NCBI RefSeq assembly: GCF_001445655.1
Contig: NZ_LNBE01000004.1
Location: 3,440,420-3,504,419, forward strand
DNA from: Streptomyces roseifaciens
GTDB lineage: Bacteria > Actinomycetota > Actinomycetes > Streptomycetales > Streptomycetaceae
DNA length: 64,000 bases
Direction of reading: 5' to 3'
Positions 33,323 through 41,090 of this stretch are shown piece by piece. The translations under genes and the position numbers were made by a program. The first letter of the stretch is position 1, and each line of letters opens with the position of its first letter. The notes beneath the pieces were generated by a model that was not told the DNA's origin, made no database searches, and saw only the letters and a program-made list of their open reading frames with translations.

Positions 33323-34252
33323 TCAGTCGTCCAGCAGCGGCGCCACCCCGTCCGCGAACGCCTCCATCTGGTCGAGCAGTTCGCCGAGGTCGCGGCAGCG
33401 GAACCGGACCTGGATCTGGTTCACGCCCATCGCCCCGTACACCCGAAGCGACTCCGCGAGCGTGCCCGGGCGGCCGGTCAGCGTACGGGCTCCCGTGTCC
33501 CAGGAGGGCGTGCCGACGTAGAGCGCCTCGGAGATCGCCCCGACCGCGAAGGGCCCGTCCAGCCCGTCCAGCCCGCCCAGCCCGGCCTCCTCGCGCAGCC
33601 GCCGCAGCGTGGCGATGCGCTGCGGCAGCTGATCGCGCCCGTCGCCCTGCGACAGCCAGCCGTCGCCCCGCAGCGCCGCCCGGCGCAGCGCCGCGGGCGA
33701 GGAGCCGCCCACCCAGATGGGCGGGCGCGGCGTACGGGCGGGCCGGGGCGCCTGCCCGAGTCCGCGGAAGACGAAGCGGCGTCCGCTGAACTGCGGGAAC
33801 TCCGAAGGCCCCAGGGCCTCTTTGAGGGCGTCGACCGTCTCGTCGAGGATCGTGCCGCGCCGCCCGAAGTCCACGCCGAGCGCCTGGAACTCCTCGCGCA
33901 CGTGCCCGGCGCCGACCCCGAGGACCAGCCGGCCGCCGGCGAGGCGGTCGACGGTGGCGTACTGCTTGGCGAGCGCGAGCGGGTGCCGGAGCGCGGCCAC
34001 GGCGACGTGGCTGAGCAGCAGGGTGCGCTCGGTGACGGCGGCGAGGTGGGCGAGGGTGGCCACCGGGTCGTACCAGACGGTGCCCATGGCGGCGGCCAGG
34101 CGCACGGGGACGGCGACGTGGTCGCAGGTCGCGAGGTAGGCGAAGCCGAGCCGGTCGGCGGCCGCGGCGACCTTCCGCAGGTCGGCGGGGCCGGCCTCGA
34201 CCTCCCACGGCTCGGCGTAGAGGGTGCTGAGGGAGGTGATGGGCAGCTGCAT
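33323..34252 (-). CDS. LLM-class F420-dependent oxidoreductase (second of cluster)
   Basis: Given from the ATG at 34252, 309 residues. Related proteins begin with a short segment like SYGMQLPI, which here lies at that ATG. An upstream in-frame ATG at 34453 overlaps the amidohydrolase gene's end by 14 bases and would add 67 residues of Pro/Ala/Gly low complexity made of a repeated GACGCCTGCGGG-type DNA unit (about 34262-34340). Which start is used is uncertain. The barrel has FAYLATCDHVAVPV, LLLSHVAVAALRHPLALAKQYATVDRL, GGRLVLGVGAGHVREEF and GGSSPAALRR, matching F420-dependent LLM enzymes. It lies 188 bases after the amidohydrolase gene on the same strand. Confidence 0.88.
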   Translation of the reverse strand: MQLPITSLSTLYAEPWEVEAGPADLRKVAAAADRLGFAYLATCDHVAVPVRLAAAMGTVWYDPVATLAHLAAVTERTLLLSHVAVAALRHPLALAKQYATVDRLAGGRLVLGVGAGHVREEFQALGVDFGRRGTILDETVDALKEALGPSEFPQFSGRRFVFRGLGQAPRPARTPRPPIWVGGSSPAALRRAALRGDGWLSQGDGRDQLPQRIATLRRLREEAGLGGLDGLDGPFAVGAISEALYVGTPSWDTGARTLTGRPGTLAESLRVYGAMGVNQIQVRFRCRDLGELLDQMEAFADGVAPLLDD

Positions 34253-34439
34253 GCCGTACGAGAGACGGCCTTCGGGCAGTACCTGCAGGCCGTCGGGCGA
34301 CGCCTGCGGGACGCCGGGCAACGCCTGCGGGGCGTCGGGCGGCGGTCGCAGGCCTTCGCGCGGCGTCTGCGGTACGCCGGCCGCGGCCCCGCCCGCTTCG
34401 GGCCCACCCGCTTCGGCCCCGCCCTCCGCGGCCCGCTCC

Positions 34440-35666
34440 TCACCCGGCCGCATGCGCCCACAGCCCTTCCTCCGTGAGCCCCAGCAGCTCGATCGCGTTG
34501 CCCCGCACGATCCGTTCCACCACCTCCGGCGCCAGGTGCCCCATCTGCTCCTCGGCGACCTCCTTGGAACGGGGCCAGGTGGAGTCGGAGTGCGGGTAGT
34601 CGGTCTCGTAGAGGACGTTGCCGACGCCGATCGCGTCGAGGCTGCGCAGCCCGAAGGCGTCGTCGAAGAAGCAGCCGTGGACGTGCTCGGCGAAGAGCTC
34701 GGAAGGCGGCCGCAGGACCTTGCCCGCGACGCCGCCCCAGCCGCGGTTCTGCTCCCAGACGACGTCCGCGCGCTCCAGGGTGTACGGGATCCAGCCGATC
34801 TGCCCCTCGGCGTACATGATGCGCAGGTCGGGGAAGCGGTCGAAAGCACCGGACATCAGCCAGTCGGCCAGGGAGAAGCAGCAGTTGGCGAAGGTGATGA
34901 CGGAGCCGACGGCGGGCGGCGCGTCCGCCGAGGTGGACGGCATGCGCGAGGAGGAGCCGATGTGCATGGCGATGACGGTGCGGGTCTCGGCACAGGCGCG
35001 CAGGAAGGGGTCCCAGGCGTCGGTGTGGACGGAGGGGAGGCCGAGGTGCGGGGGGATCTCGGAGAAGCAGACGGCGCGCACGCCGCGCCCGGCGTTGCGG
35101 CGGACCTCCGCGGCGGCGAGTTCCGCGTCCCACAGGGGGACGATGCCGAGCGGGATCAGACGGCCGTGCGCCTCGGGGCCGCACCACTCCTCCACCATCC
35201 AGTCGTTGTACGCGCGCACGCCCAGGAGGGCGAGTTCGCGGTCCGACGCCTCGGTGAAGGTCTGCCCGCAGAAGCGCGGGAACGTGGGGAAGCAGAGCGC
35301 GGACTGGACATGATTGCGGTCCATATCGGCCAAGCGTTCCGGGACGCTGAAGGAGCCGGGCCGCATCTGCTCGTACGTGATTCCCTCCAGCCGGACCTCG
35401 TCCCTGGAGTATCCGACGGCGGTATCCAGCCGTGTGAGCGGACGGTGCAAATCCTCATAGATCCACCAGTCCGCCTCCGGGCCGGGGTCCCCCGGGGCGC
35501 CCATGACGGGAGCGAATCTTCCGCCGACGAAGGTCAACTCCTTGACGGGCGCCCGGACGATCCGCGGCCCGACGTCGCGGAACTTCGCCGGTAGCCGCTC
35601 CGACCAGACGTGAGGAGGCTCGACCGTGTGATCGTCCACCGAGATGATCCTGGGGATGCTCTCCAT
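34440..35666 (-). CDS. Amidohydrolase-2 family protein
   Basis: 408 residues from the ATG at 35666. N-terminal IISVDDHTVEPPHVW supplies the first metal ligands, the central region has RAYNDWMVEEWCG and IAMHIGSSS, and the C-terminal TDYPHSDSTWP completes the family pattern of ACMSD-like decarboxylases/hydrolases. Members open or decarboxylate unsaturated acids; in this cluster it may act on a substrate or an intermediate. It is the first gene of a leftward run that continues into an LLM enzyme and an SDR. Operator B (35687-35703) lies just upstream, between this gene and the AfsR-like regulator. Confidence 0.92.
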   Translation of the reverse strand: MESIPRIISVDDHTVEPPHVWSERLPAKFRDVGPRIVRAPVKELTFVGGRFAPVMGAPGDPGPEADWWIYEDLHRPLTRLDTAVGYSRDEVRLEGITYEQMRPGSFSVPERLADMDRNHVQSALCFPTFPRFCGQTFTEASDRELALLGVRAYNDWMVEEWCGPEAHGRLIPLGIVPLWDAELAAAEVRRNAGRGVRAVCFSEIPPHLGLPSVHTDAWDPFLRACAETRTVIAMHIGSSSRMPSTSADAPPAVGSVITFANCCFSLADWLMSGAFDRFPDLRIMYAEGQIGWIPYTLERADVVWEQNRGWGGVAGKVLRPPSELFAEHVHGCFFDDAFGLRSLDAIGVGNVLYETDYPHSDSTWPRSKEVAEEQMGHLAPEVVERIVRGNAIELLGLTEEGLWAHAAG

Positions 35667-35686
35667 GGCTGACACGTTAGCGACGA

Positions 35687-35703
35687 TCTGACGATCCGTC
35701 AGT
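35687..35703. promoter_or_regulatory. Regulon operator B
   Basis: TCTGAC-GATCC-GTCAGT, 11 of 12 arm positions. It lies 21 bases upstream of the amidohydrolase ATG and 128 bases upstream of the divergent AfsR-like gene. Confidence 0.75.
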
Positions 35704-35830
35704 AAGGTGCGTGCGGGGCCGTGGGGCGGTCTCTGGCAGGCCTTGTGGAGAGGCCGGACCCCTGCTGACGCAGAGCCCCCGGACAAGGCAGACTGGCCGT
35801 GCGACCGAGCGGGACAAGCAGGGGGTCACC

Positions 35831-38761
35831 ATGGCCGGCGACACAGGGCACGGGCAGCAGCTCCGATTCACCGTGCTCGGGCCCGTGCGGGCCCGCCGCG
35901 GCGGGGAACTGCTGAACACCGGCTCGCCCCAGCAGCGGGCGCTCCTCGCCGCCCTGCTGCTGCGCGGCGGCCGCACCGCGACCGCGCCCGAGCTGGTGGA
36001 CGCCCTGTGGGGGGACGAGCCCCCGCACGCCGCCCTCGCCGCGCTGCGCACCTACGCCTCGCGGCTCCGCAAGGCGTTCGGGCCCGAGGCCGACGCCCTG
36101 GTCAGCGAGTCCGGAGGGTACGCGATCCGGATCGGCCTCGGCTGCCTCGACATCGACCGGGCCGAACACCTCGTCGCCGAGGCCGAGAAGACCCGCGCCT
36201 CCGGCGACCGCCACCGCGCCCGCGACCTCATCAACGAGGCCCTCGGCGTCTGGGACGGCGAGCCGCTCGCAGGCCTCCCCGGCCCGTACGCGGAGACGCA
36301 GCGCACGCGCCTGGAGGAGTGGCGGCTGTCGCTCATCGAGACGCGGCTGGACCTGGACCTGGAGGTCGGCAGCCACGCGGAGGCCGTATCGGAGCTGACC
36401 GCCCTGACCGCCGCCCACCCGCTGCGCGAGCGCCTGCGCGAACTGCTCATGCTCGCGCTCTACCGCAGCGGCCGCCAGGCCGAGGCCCTCGCCGTCTACG
36501 CCGACACCCGCCGCCTCCTCGCCGACGAGCTGGGCGTCGATCCTTGCCCCGAGCTGTCCGAGCTCCAGCAGCGCATCCTCAACGCCGACGCCGACCTCGC
36601 CCTGCCCTTCGTCCCGGACGACCGGCCCTTTGCCGGCCCGGCCTTCATCCGGCCCGCGCAGCTGCCCGCGACGGTCTCCGACTTCACGGGGCGCGCGGCC
36701 TTCGTGGACGAGCTCGGCGACCAGCTGGCGACGTGCTCCGGCGGGGTGATGGCCGTCTCTGCGGTCGCGGGCATCGGCGGCGTCGGCAAGACGACGCTCG
36801 CGGTGCACGTCGCGCACGCCGCGCGCCACCACTTCCCGGACGGGCAGCTCTACGTCGACCTGCAGGGCGCGGGACCGCTGCCCGCCGAGCCGGAGGCAGT
36901 GCTCGGATCGTTCCTGCGCGCACTCGGAATCCCCGACTCCGCGATCCCCGAGGGCGTCCAGGAGCGGTCCGCGCTCTTCCGCTCCACCCTCGACGGCCGC
37001 CGCGTGCTGGCCCTGCTGGACAACGCCCGCGACGCCGCCCAGGTCCGCCCGCTGCTGCCCGGCACGGAAGGCTGCGCGGCGCTCGTCACGAGCCGGACGC
37101 GCATGGTGGGCCTGGCCGGGGCCCACCTGGTCGACCTGGACGTGATGAGCCCGGACGAGGCGCTGGTGCTGTTCACGCGGATCGTGGGCGCCGAGCGCGT
37201 GGAGGCCGAGCGGGACGCCGCGATGGACGTCGTTGCGGCGTGCGGCTTCCTGCCGCTGGCCATCCGGATCGCCGCCTCCCGCCTCGCCGCCCGCCGGACG
37301 TGGACCGTCTCCGTCCTGGCCCGCAAGCTCGGCGACGAACGCCGCCGCCTGGACGAGCTGCGCGCCGGCGACCTCGCCGTCAAGGCCACCTTCGAGCTGG
37401 GTTACGGACAGCTGGAGCCGGGGCAGGCCCGCGCCTTCCGGTTGCTGGGGCTTGCCGATGGCCCGGACATGTCGCTGGCCGCCGCCGCGGCCGTCCTGGA
37501 CCTCGACATCGATGCCACCGAGGAACTGCTGGAATCGCTGGTCGACACGTCCCTCCTGGAGTCCGCCGCACCCGGCCGGTACCGCTACCACGACCTCGTA
37601 CGCCTCTACGCGCGTGCATGCGCCGAACGCGACGAACAGCCGCCCGCAGAGCGCGAGGCAGCCCTCTCGCGGCTGCTGGACTTCTACCTCGCGACGGCTG
37701 CGGGCGTGTACGTCCTGGAGCGCCCCGGCGACCAGCTCCTCGCCCACCTGACGCCCACGACCCACCCCGGGCTCGTCTTCACCGACCGGGGCGCGGCGAG
37801 CGACTGGCTCTTCGCCGAGGCCGGGTGCCTGCTGGCCTGCGTCCGCCAGCACGCGACCGCCTCCGGCGACACCCTGCGCCGCGCCGTCGACCTGCTGCTG
37901 GCCGCCAAGGACCTCGCCGAGTCCGGCGCCGACTTCCGCCTCTACGAACAGGCTGCGAGCGCCCTGCTGGCCGCCACCCGGGGGGCCGGGGACACCCGGG
38001 CCGAGGGGCGCGCCCGGACCGTGCTCACGCACGTGCACAGCCTCGCCGGCCGCTTCAACCAGGCCGAGGAGCAAGCCCTGCACGCCGTCCTCCTCGGCCG
38101 CGCCACGGAGGACCCCATCCCGTGCGGCTACGCCTCCAACAACCGCGGCATCGTCGCCATTTACCAGCACCGCTACGAGGACGCCGAGGCCTACATCGGG
38201 CAGGCGCTGGAGTGCTTCCGCGACGACGGCAACCGGCCGTGCGAGGCGACCGCGCTCAGCAACCTCGCGCGCGTGTGCCTCGACACCGGGCGCATCCGGC
38301 AGGCGGTCCAGCTCGCCGAGCAGGCGCTCGCCATCTTCCGCGAGATCAACGTCAGCTGGCGGCTGGCCAACGGCCTTTACACGTACGGGCTGGTGCTCAC
38401 GCACGCCCGCCGGTTCGAGGACGCGCTGCGGCAGCTGAACGAGGCCATGCCCATCTTCGTCGACAACCGGCAGCGGCTCTGGGAGGGCATGACCCACTAC
38501 CGGCTCGCGGAGGTCCACCTGGCGGCCGGGCGGCCGACCGCCGCCGCCCACCACGCCGAGCAGGCGCTGAAGCTGCGCGGCATCGGCGGCGAGTGGCGGC
38601 GCGGCAACGTCCTGACCGTGCTGGGGCGCTCGCTCGACGCCCTCGGGCAGCCGGGCCGGGCGCGCGCCTGCTGGACGGAGGCGCTGGCGATCTACGAACA
38701 GCTGGGGTCCTCGGAGGCGGCCGACGTACGCGATCTGCTGTCGGTGGCGACGGCTGCTTAG
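35831..38761 (+). CDS. AfsR/SARP-type regulator with BTAD, NB-ARC NTPase and TPR domains
   Basis: 976 residues from the ATG at 35831 after CAGGGGG. Order: OmpR-like winged helix (RFTVLGPVRARRGGELL...SPQQRALLAALLLR) at about 10-95; BTAD at 100-250 (DIDRAEHLVAEAEK, LREL..LALYRSGRQAEALAVY); NB-ARC with Walker A GIGGVGKTT near 313 and LALLDNARD; TPR region from about 700 to the end. The large AfsR-type SARPs activate secondary metabolism or other genes and use ATP; their TPR ligands are mostly unknown. It lies next to two small DDH(A/T)TGG-repeat genes and may regulate them. Operator B in its upstream region suggests a link to the catabolic regulon. Confidence 0.95.
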   Translation: MAGDTGHGQQLRFTVLGPVRARRGGELLNTGSPQQRALLAALLLRGGRTATAPELVDALWGDEPPHAALAALRTYASRLRKAFGPEADALVSESGGYAIRIGLGCLDIDRAEHLVAEAEKTRASGDRHRARDLINEALGVWDGEPLAGLPGPYAETQRTRLEEWRLSLIETRLDLDLEVGSHAEAVSELTALTAAHPLRERLRELLMLALYRSGRQAEALAVYADTRRLLADELGVDPCPELSELQQRILNADADLALPFVPDDRPFAGPAFIRPAQLPATVSDFTGRAAFVDELGDQLATCSGGVMAVSAVAGIGGVGKTTLAVHVAHAARHHFPDGQLYVDLQGAGPLPAEPEAVLGSFLRALGIPDSAIPEGVQERSALFRSTLDGRRVLALLDNARDAAQVRPLLPGTEGCAALVTSRTRMVGLAGAHLVDLDVMSPDEALVLFTRIVGAERVEAERDAAMDVVAACGFLPLAIRIAASRLAARRTWTVSVLARKLGDERRRLDELRAGDLAVKATFELGYGQLEPGQARAFRLLGLADGPDMSLAAAAAVLDLDIDATEELLESLVDTSLLESAAPGRYRYHDLVRLYARACAERDEQPPAEREAALSRLLDFYLATAAGVYVLERPGDQLLAHLTPTTHPGLVFTDRGAASDWLFAEAGCLLACVRQHATASGDTLRRAVDLLLAAKDLAESGADFRLYEQAASALLAATRGAGDTRAEGRARTVLTHVHSLAGRFNQAEEQALHAVLLGRATEDPIPCGYASNNRGIVAIYQHRYEDAEAYIGQALECFRDDGNRPCEATALSNLARVCLDTGRIRQAVQLAEQALAIFREINVSWRLANGLYTYGLVLTHARRFEDALRQLNEAMPIFVDNRQRLWEGMTHYRLAEVHLAAGRPTAAAHHAEQALKLRGIGGEWRRGNVLTVLGRSLDALGQPGRARACWTEALAIYEQLGSSEAADVRDLLSVATAA

Positions 38762-39308
38762 CGGGTCGGCGCGGGGCTGCCCCAGTGGCACGCGGCTGCG
38801 ACGGCGCGCGCTGCGGCAGCGCGGGGCTGCGGCAGCGCCGGAGGGCGGCGGCGCGTGGCTGCAGCAGCAGCGGAGGGCGGCGGCGCGGGGGCGGCGCGAG
38901 CTCTTCCGCCCGGAAGACGGCGCAGGAGGTTCGCTCGGCGAGGGTGGAACTCTGCGCTCCGGGGTAGCGCATAGATAAGTGCGACCGGCAGGCGAAGCGG
39001 AAGCGAAGATTCGAAGCTCTGCACGACGCCTCGAACCCCTCTCCGGGAGCGGCCCACAAGGGCCCTATGGCCCCGGAAAAACGCTGTCACGTGCCCGTTC
39101 ATCGATCGTTTATCGCGACACGGCAGTCTGAGTCATGTCGATCCGTCGCGTCGGGGGGCAGACGGGTCGTAGGTGAGGCCTCACCTCAGGGGTGATCAGC
39201 CCCAGTCCCCGTCCGGCGGCCATCGGGGGAGTCGCCGGGCGGGTTCTGCATCCCAGCACCAACCCCTCACGCCAAACGACTCGCACCGACCCATCGGAGT
39301 TGATCGCT
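38762..39308. other. Intergenic region between AfsR-like and first small-repeat gene
   Basis: No gene recognised. Bases 38770-38900 are a GCGGAGGGCGGCGGCGCG-type low-complexity tract. GGGCC-CTAT-GGCCC at 39062-39075 could be a weak terminator. A 7-4-7 direct repeat (39097-39114) is the likeliest regulator site. Bases 38900-39060 hold nothing clear. Confidence 0.55.
39097..39114 (+). promoter_or_regulatory. Heptamer direct repeat, SARP- or PhoP-like
   Basis: GTTCATC-gatc-GTTTATC has the 7-base repeats with 4-base spacer (11-base period) typical of SARP operators. It also resembles the 11-base direct repeat units (GTTCAYC core) of Streptomyces PhoP boxes. It lies about 195 bases upstream of the first small repeat gene and 340 after the AfsR-like gene. 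No convincing -10 box follows at the usual SARP distance. Confidence 0.4.
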
Positions 39309-39548
39309 ATGAGCGACGAGCGCAAGCTCACGCCAGGCGTGGCCACACCGCAGGACGACCACGCCACCGGCGGGACGTTCGCGGCGGGGCAGCAGTTCGC
39401 GCCTCCGCCGGACGACCACGCCACCATAGGGGAGCCGATCGTCCTGAAGGACAAGAACGTCCTGAAGAAGAAACCGGTCCCGACGGAGGACCGGATCGTC
39501 ATGGACGACCATCCCACGGGGGACAAGCCCAAAACCGGGCTCGTCTGA
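39309..39548 (+). CDS. Small protein with DDHATGG repeats, no signal peptide
   Basis: 79 residues from the ATG at 39309; GGAG lies nine bases upstream. It contains three copies of a motif, DDHATGG (16-22), DDHATIG (35-41) and DDHPTGD (66-72), in a Lys/Pro-rich, probably disordered chain with no Cys or membrane segment. I recall short Streptomyces proteins with D(N/D)HATG repeats, sometimes labelled 'sigma-like protein', but there is no visible sigma-factor domain and the function is not established. The gene follows the AfsR-like regulator and precedes a secreted relative (40173), with which it shares the motif only. It may be the regulator's target or ligand. Confidence 0.75.
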   Translation: MSDERKLTPGVATPQDDHATGGTFAAGQQFAPPPDDHATIGEPIVLKDKNVLKKKPVPTEDRIVMDDHPTGDKPKTGLV

Positions 39549-39599
39549 TCGAGCTCCCGGGGCGGGGGGTTTCTGACCGAAGACATCGGCGGCCAGGAA

Positions 39600-39970
39600 C
39601 CCTCCGGCCGGGGGGCCTCAGGGGGAGAGCACGACACGGGGACGTTCCGGGGAGGAAGTACCGCAGGGAACGTACCCGGGGAAGACGCACGACGGGGGAA
39701 ACGTACGGGGGACGTACGACGGGGGAGCCGTACGGGGGAACGTACGACGGGGGAAAGCACGACGGGGAGATCCGACCGCGGATTTCCACGGGGGATTCAA
39801 CGGGGGTCGTCCGGCGCATGAGCGGAACGGGGGGCGTCGGACGGGAAGAAAGGCGCCATCGCAACGGGGGAAAGCACGGGGGAACACCACGGGGGACGCA
39901 CAACAACCGAAGAAGGTGAACGGGGGAACGCGCACAACAACTGAACACGGAAGCACCAACGGGGGACTGT
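39600..39970 (+). repeat. G-tract region after first small-repeat gene
   Basis: About 370 bases carry some eighteen runs of four to six G, often in ACGGGGGAACGTACG-type units, spaced roughly 8-25 bases. The strand is purine-rich and C-poor, unlike the rest of the window. It lies between the stop of the first small protein gene and the hairpin at 39971, so it would form a long 3' untranslated region, possibly with G-quadruplex or decoy potential. Frames through it look random. Confidence 0.6.
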
Positions 39971-40021
39971 CAGGGGCCGGCGTCGGCAGCACGGAGGGGA
40001 AGCCGTCGACGCCGGCCCCTG
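39971..40021 (+). terminator. Strong 15-bp hairpin terminator
   Basis: CAGGGGCCGGCGTCG (39971-39985) pairs perfectly with 40007-40021 around a 21-base loop. It closes the G-tract region and separates the first small-repeat gene from the second. Confidence 0.75.
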
Positions 40022-40172
40022 CGGTCATGCGCCCATGGCGCTCAACTGCAAACAAACGGACCGGAGTTCACGCACTTCCGTCCGAACCGCGGACGTGGCC
40101 GTCCTCACCCGCTACGTTCGCTGGCATGCGCACCACCACCGCATTACACCCCCCGAATCAGAGAGGTCGGAA

Positions 40173-40481
40173 ATGAACGCCACCAGCACGCGCACGAAGA
40201 AAGCTCTCCTCATAGCCGCCCTGGCCGCCGCCGGAGCACTGGCCGCGGCCGCCCCCGCAGCAGCCGCGGGCGCCGACGACCACACGACCAAGGGCGCTCC
40301 GTCCGCCTCCGTACAGCTCGTGCACTCGCTCGGCGGCGGTGCGGGCGCCCCGGGTGACGACCACACCACGGGCGGCTTCGACGACCACACCACCGGTGGC
40401 GCCGACGACCACACCACGGGCGGGTCGGACGACCACAGCACCCTGGTGCCCAGGCTCGATGCCGCCGGAGAGTCCCGCTAG
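40173..40481 (+). CDS. Secreted small protein with DDHTTGG repeats
   Basis: 102 residues from the ATG at 40173, after GAGAGG. It has a typical signal peptide (charged MNATSTRTKK, hydrophobic Ala/Leu core, AAAAG cleavage region near residue 33). The mature part has DDHTTKG at 35-41, then four units with an 8-residue period (DDHTTGG at 62, 70 and 78; DDHST at 86), and no Cys. The regular Asp-Asp-His units could bind metal or be a processed repeat peptide; neither is shown. It shares the DDH motif with the cytoplasmic protein 39309-39548 and with nothing else in the window. The function is unknown. Confidence 0.8.
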   Translation: MNATSTRTKKALLIAALAAAGALAAAAPAAAAGADDHTTKGAPSASVQLVHSLGGGAGAPGDDHTTGGFDDHTTGGADDHTTGGSDDHSTLVPRLDAAGESR

Positions 40482-40514
40482 GGACGGCTGCTGCAGCAGC
40501 AGCGGTGCTGCAGC

Positions 40515-40949
40515 TCAGCTCGCGCCACCCAGGTCGGCCGAGAGCCAGTGCCGCGGCCGCATCCTGATCGCCACGACCGCTTCCGGGTCGGCCATGATCC
40601 TCTCGACGTGCGCCTCCACCGCCGACTCCGTCGGCAGGTAACGGGCAGCGATCTCCCTCGCCAGCTCTTTCGTCGCCGTTTCGACCGACACGAGCTCGCC
40701 CTCGACGGAGACATACCGGTACGTCGGAGACGTCTGGTCCACCAAAAGCGTGAATCGCCCGGCATCGGCAATGAGCTGTGTCTTACGGGAGGCGCGGCCG
40801 GTGACGAGAACGACCTCACCGCCCGGACGGTAGACGTACCAGACGGGCACGTTCACCGGGCCGCGCCCTTCCTCGCCGGAATCGATGGCAAGCGCCGCAA
40901 CGTGCGGGCCGACCAGGAATTTCTCACGCTCTTCGACGGAAAGCGGCAT
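40515..40949 (-). CDS. Pyridoxamine 5'-phosphate oxidase-like split-barrel protein
   Basis: 144 residues from the ATG at 40949 after GAGGTGG. The split-barrel flavin-binding fold is suggested by LVGPHVAALAID, GPVNVPVWYVYRPGGEVVLVTG, ASRKTQLIADAGRFTLLVDQ and VSVEGELV. This group includes F420- or FMN-dependent reductases; a cofactor cannot be assigned with certainty, but F420 synthesis is encoded in the window. It converges on the DDHTTGG gene (33-base gap). Confidence 0.88.
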   Translation of the reverse strand: MPLSVEEREKFLVGPHVAALAIDSGEEGRGPVNVPVWYVYRPGGEVVLVTGRASRKTQLIADAGRFTLLVDQTSPTYRYVSVEGELVSVETATKELAREIAARYLPTESAVEAHVERIMADPEAVVAIRMRPRHWLSADLGGAS

Positions 40950-41007
40950 CCATCCACCTCGTTCACGGTCGTGCGGAATCGGGGGTCCGGGAGAGCCCTG
41001 CCGGGTT

Positions 41008-41047
41008 TTCCGGATCGCATCTTGGTCTTCCGGATCGCATCTTGGTC
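41008..41047. repeat. 20-bp exact tandem duplication
   Basis: TTCCGGATCGCATCTTGGTC occurs twice in a row (41008-41027 and 41028-41047), between the split-barrel gene and the acyl-CoA ligase stop, with a further partial match after it. It has no obvious role. Confidence 0.7.
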
Positions 41048-41090
41048 TCCCGGCCCACTCGGCGCCGCTGACCGCGCCGCTGTTCCCCCG

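Noticed and set aside
35699..38791. A 1030-codon open frame opposite the AfsR-like gene, and a 1086-codon frame on the same strand
   Set aside because: Composition is Arg/Ala/Gly/Pro noise with no domains; the AfsR frame carries winged-helix, BTAD, NB-ARC and TPR signatures.
39173..39919. A frame through the G-tract region containing TTGETYGG-like segments reminiscent of DDHTTGG
   Set aside because: The resemblance follows from the G-rich repeat units; the frame has no ribosome site of its own and overlaps the real small gene in another frame.
40351..40450. The DDHTTGG-coding DNA repeats considered as a CRISPR-like array
   Set aside because: Units are 24 bases, contiguous without spacers, and encode a perfect in-frame protein repeat behind a signal peptide.
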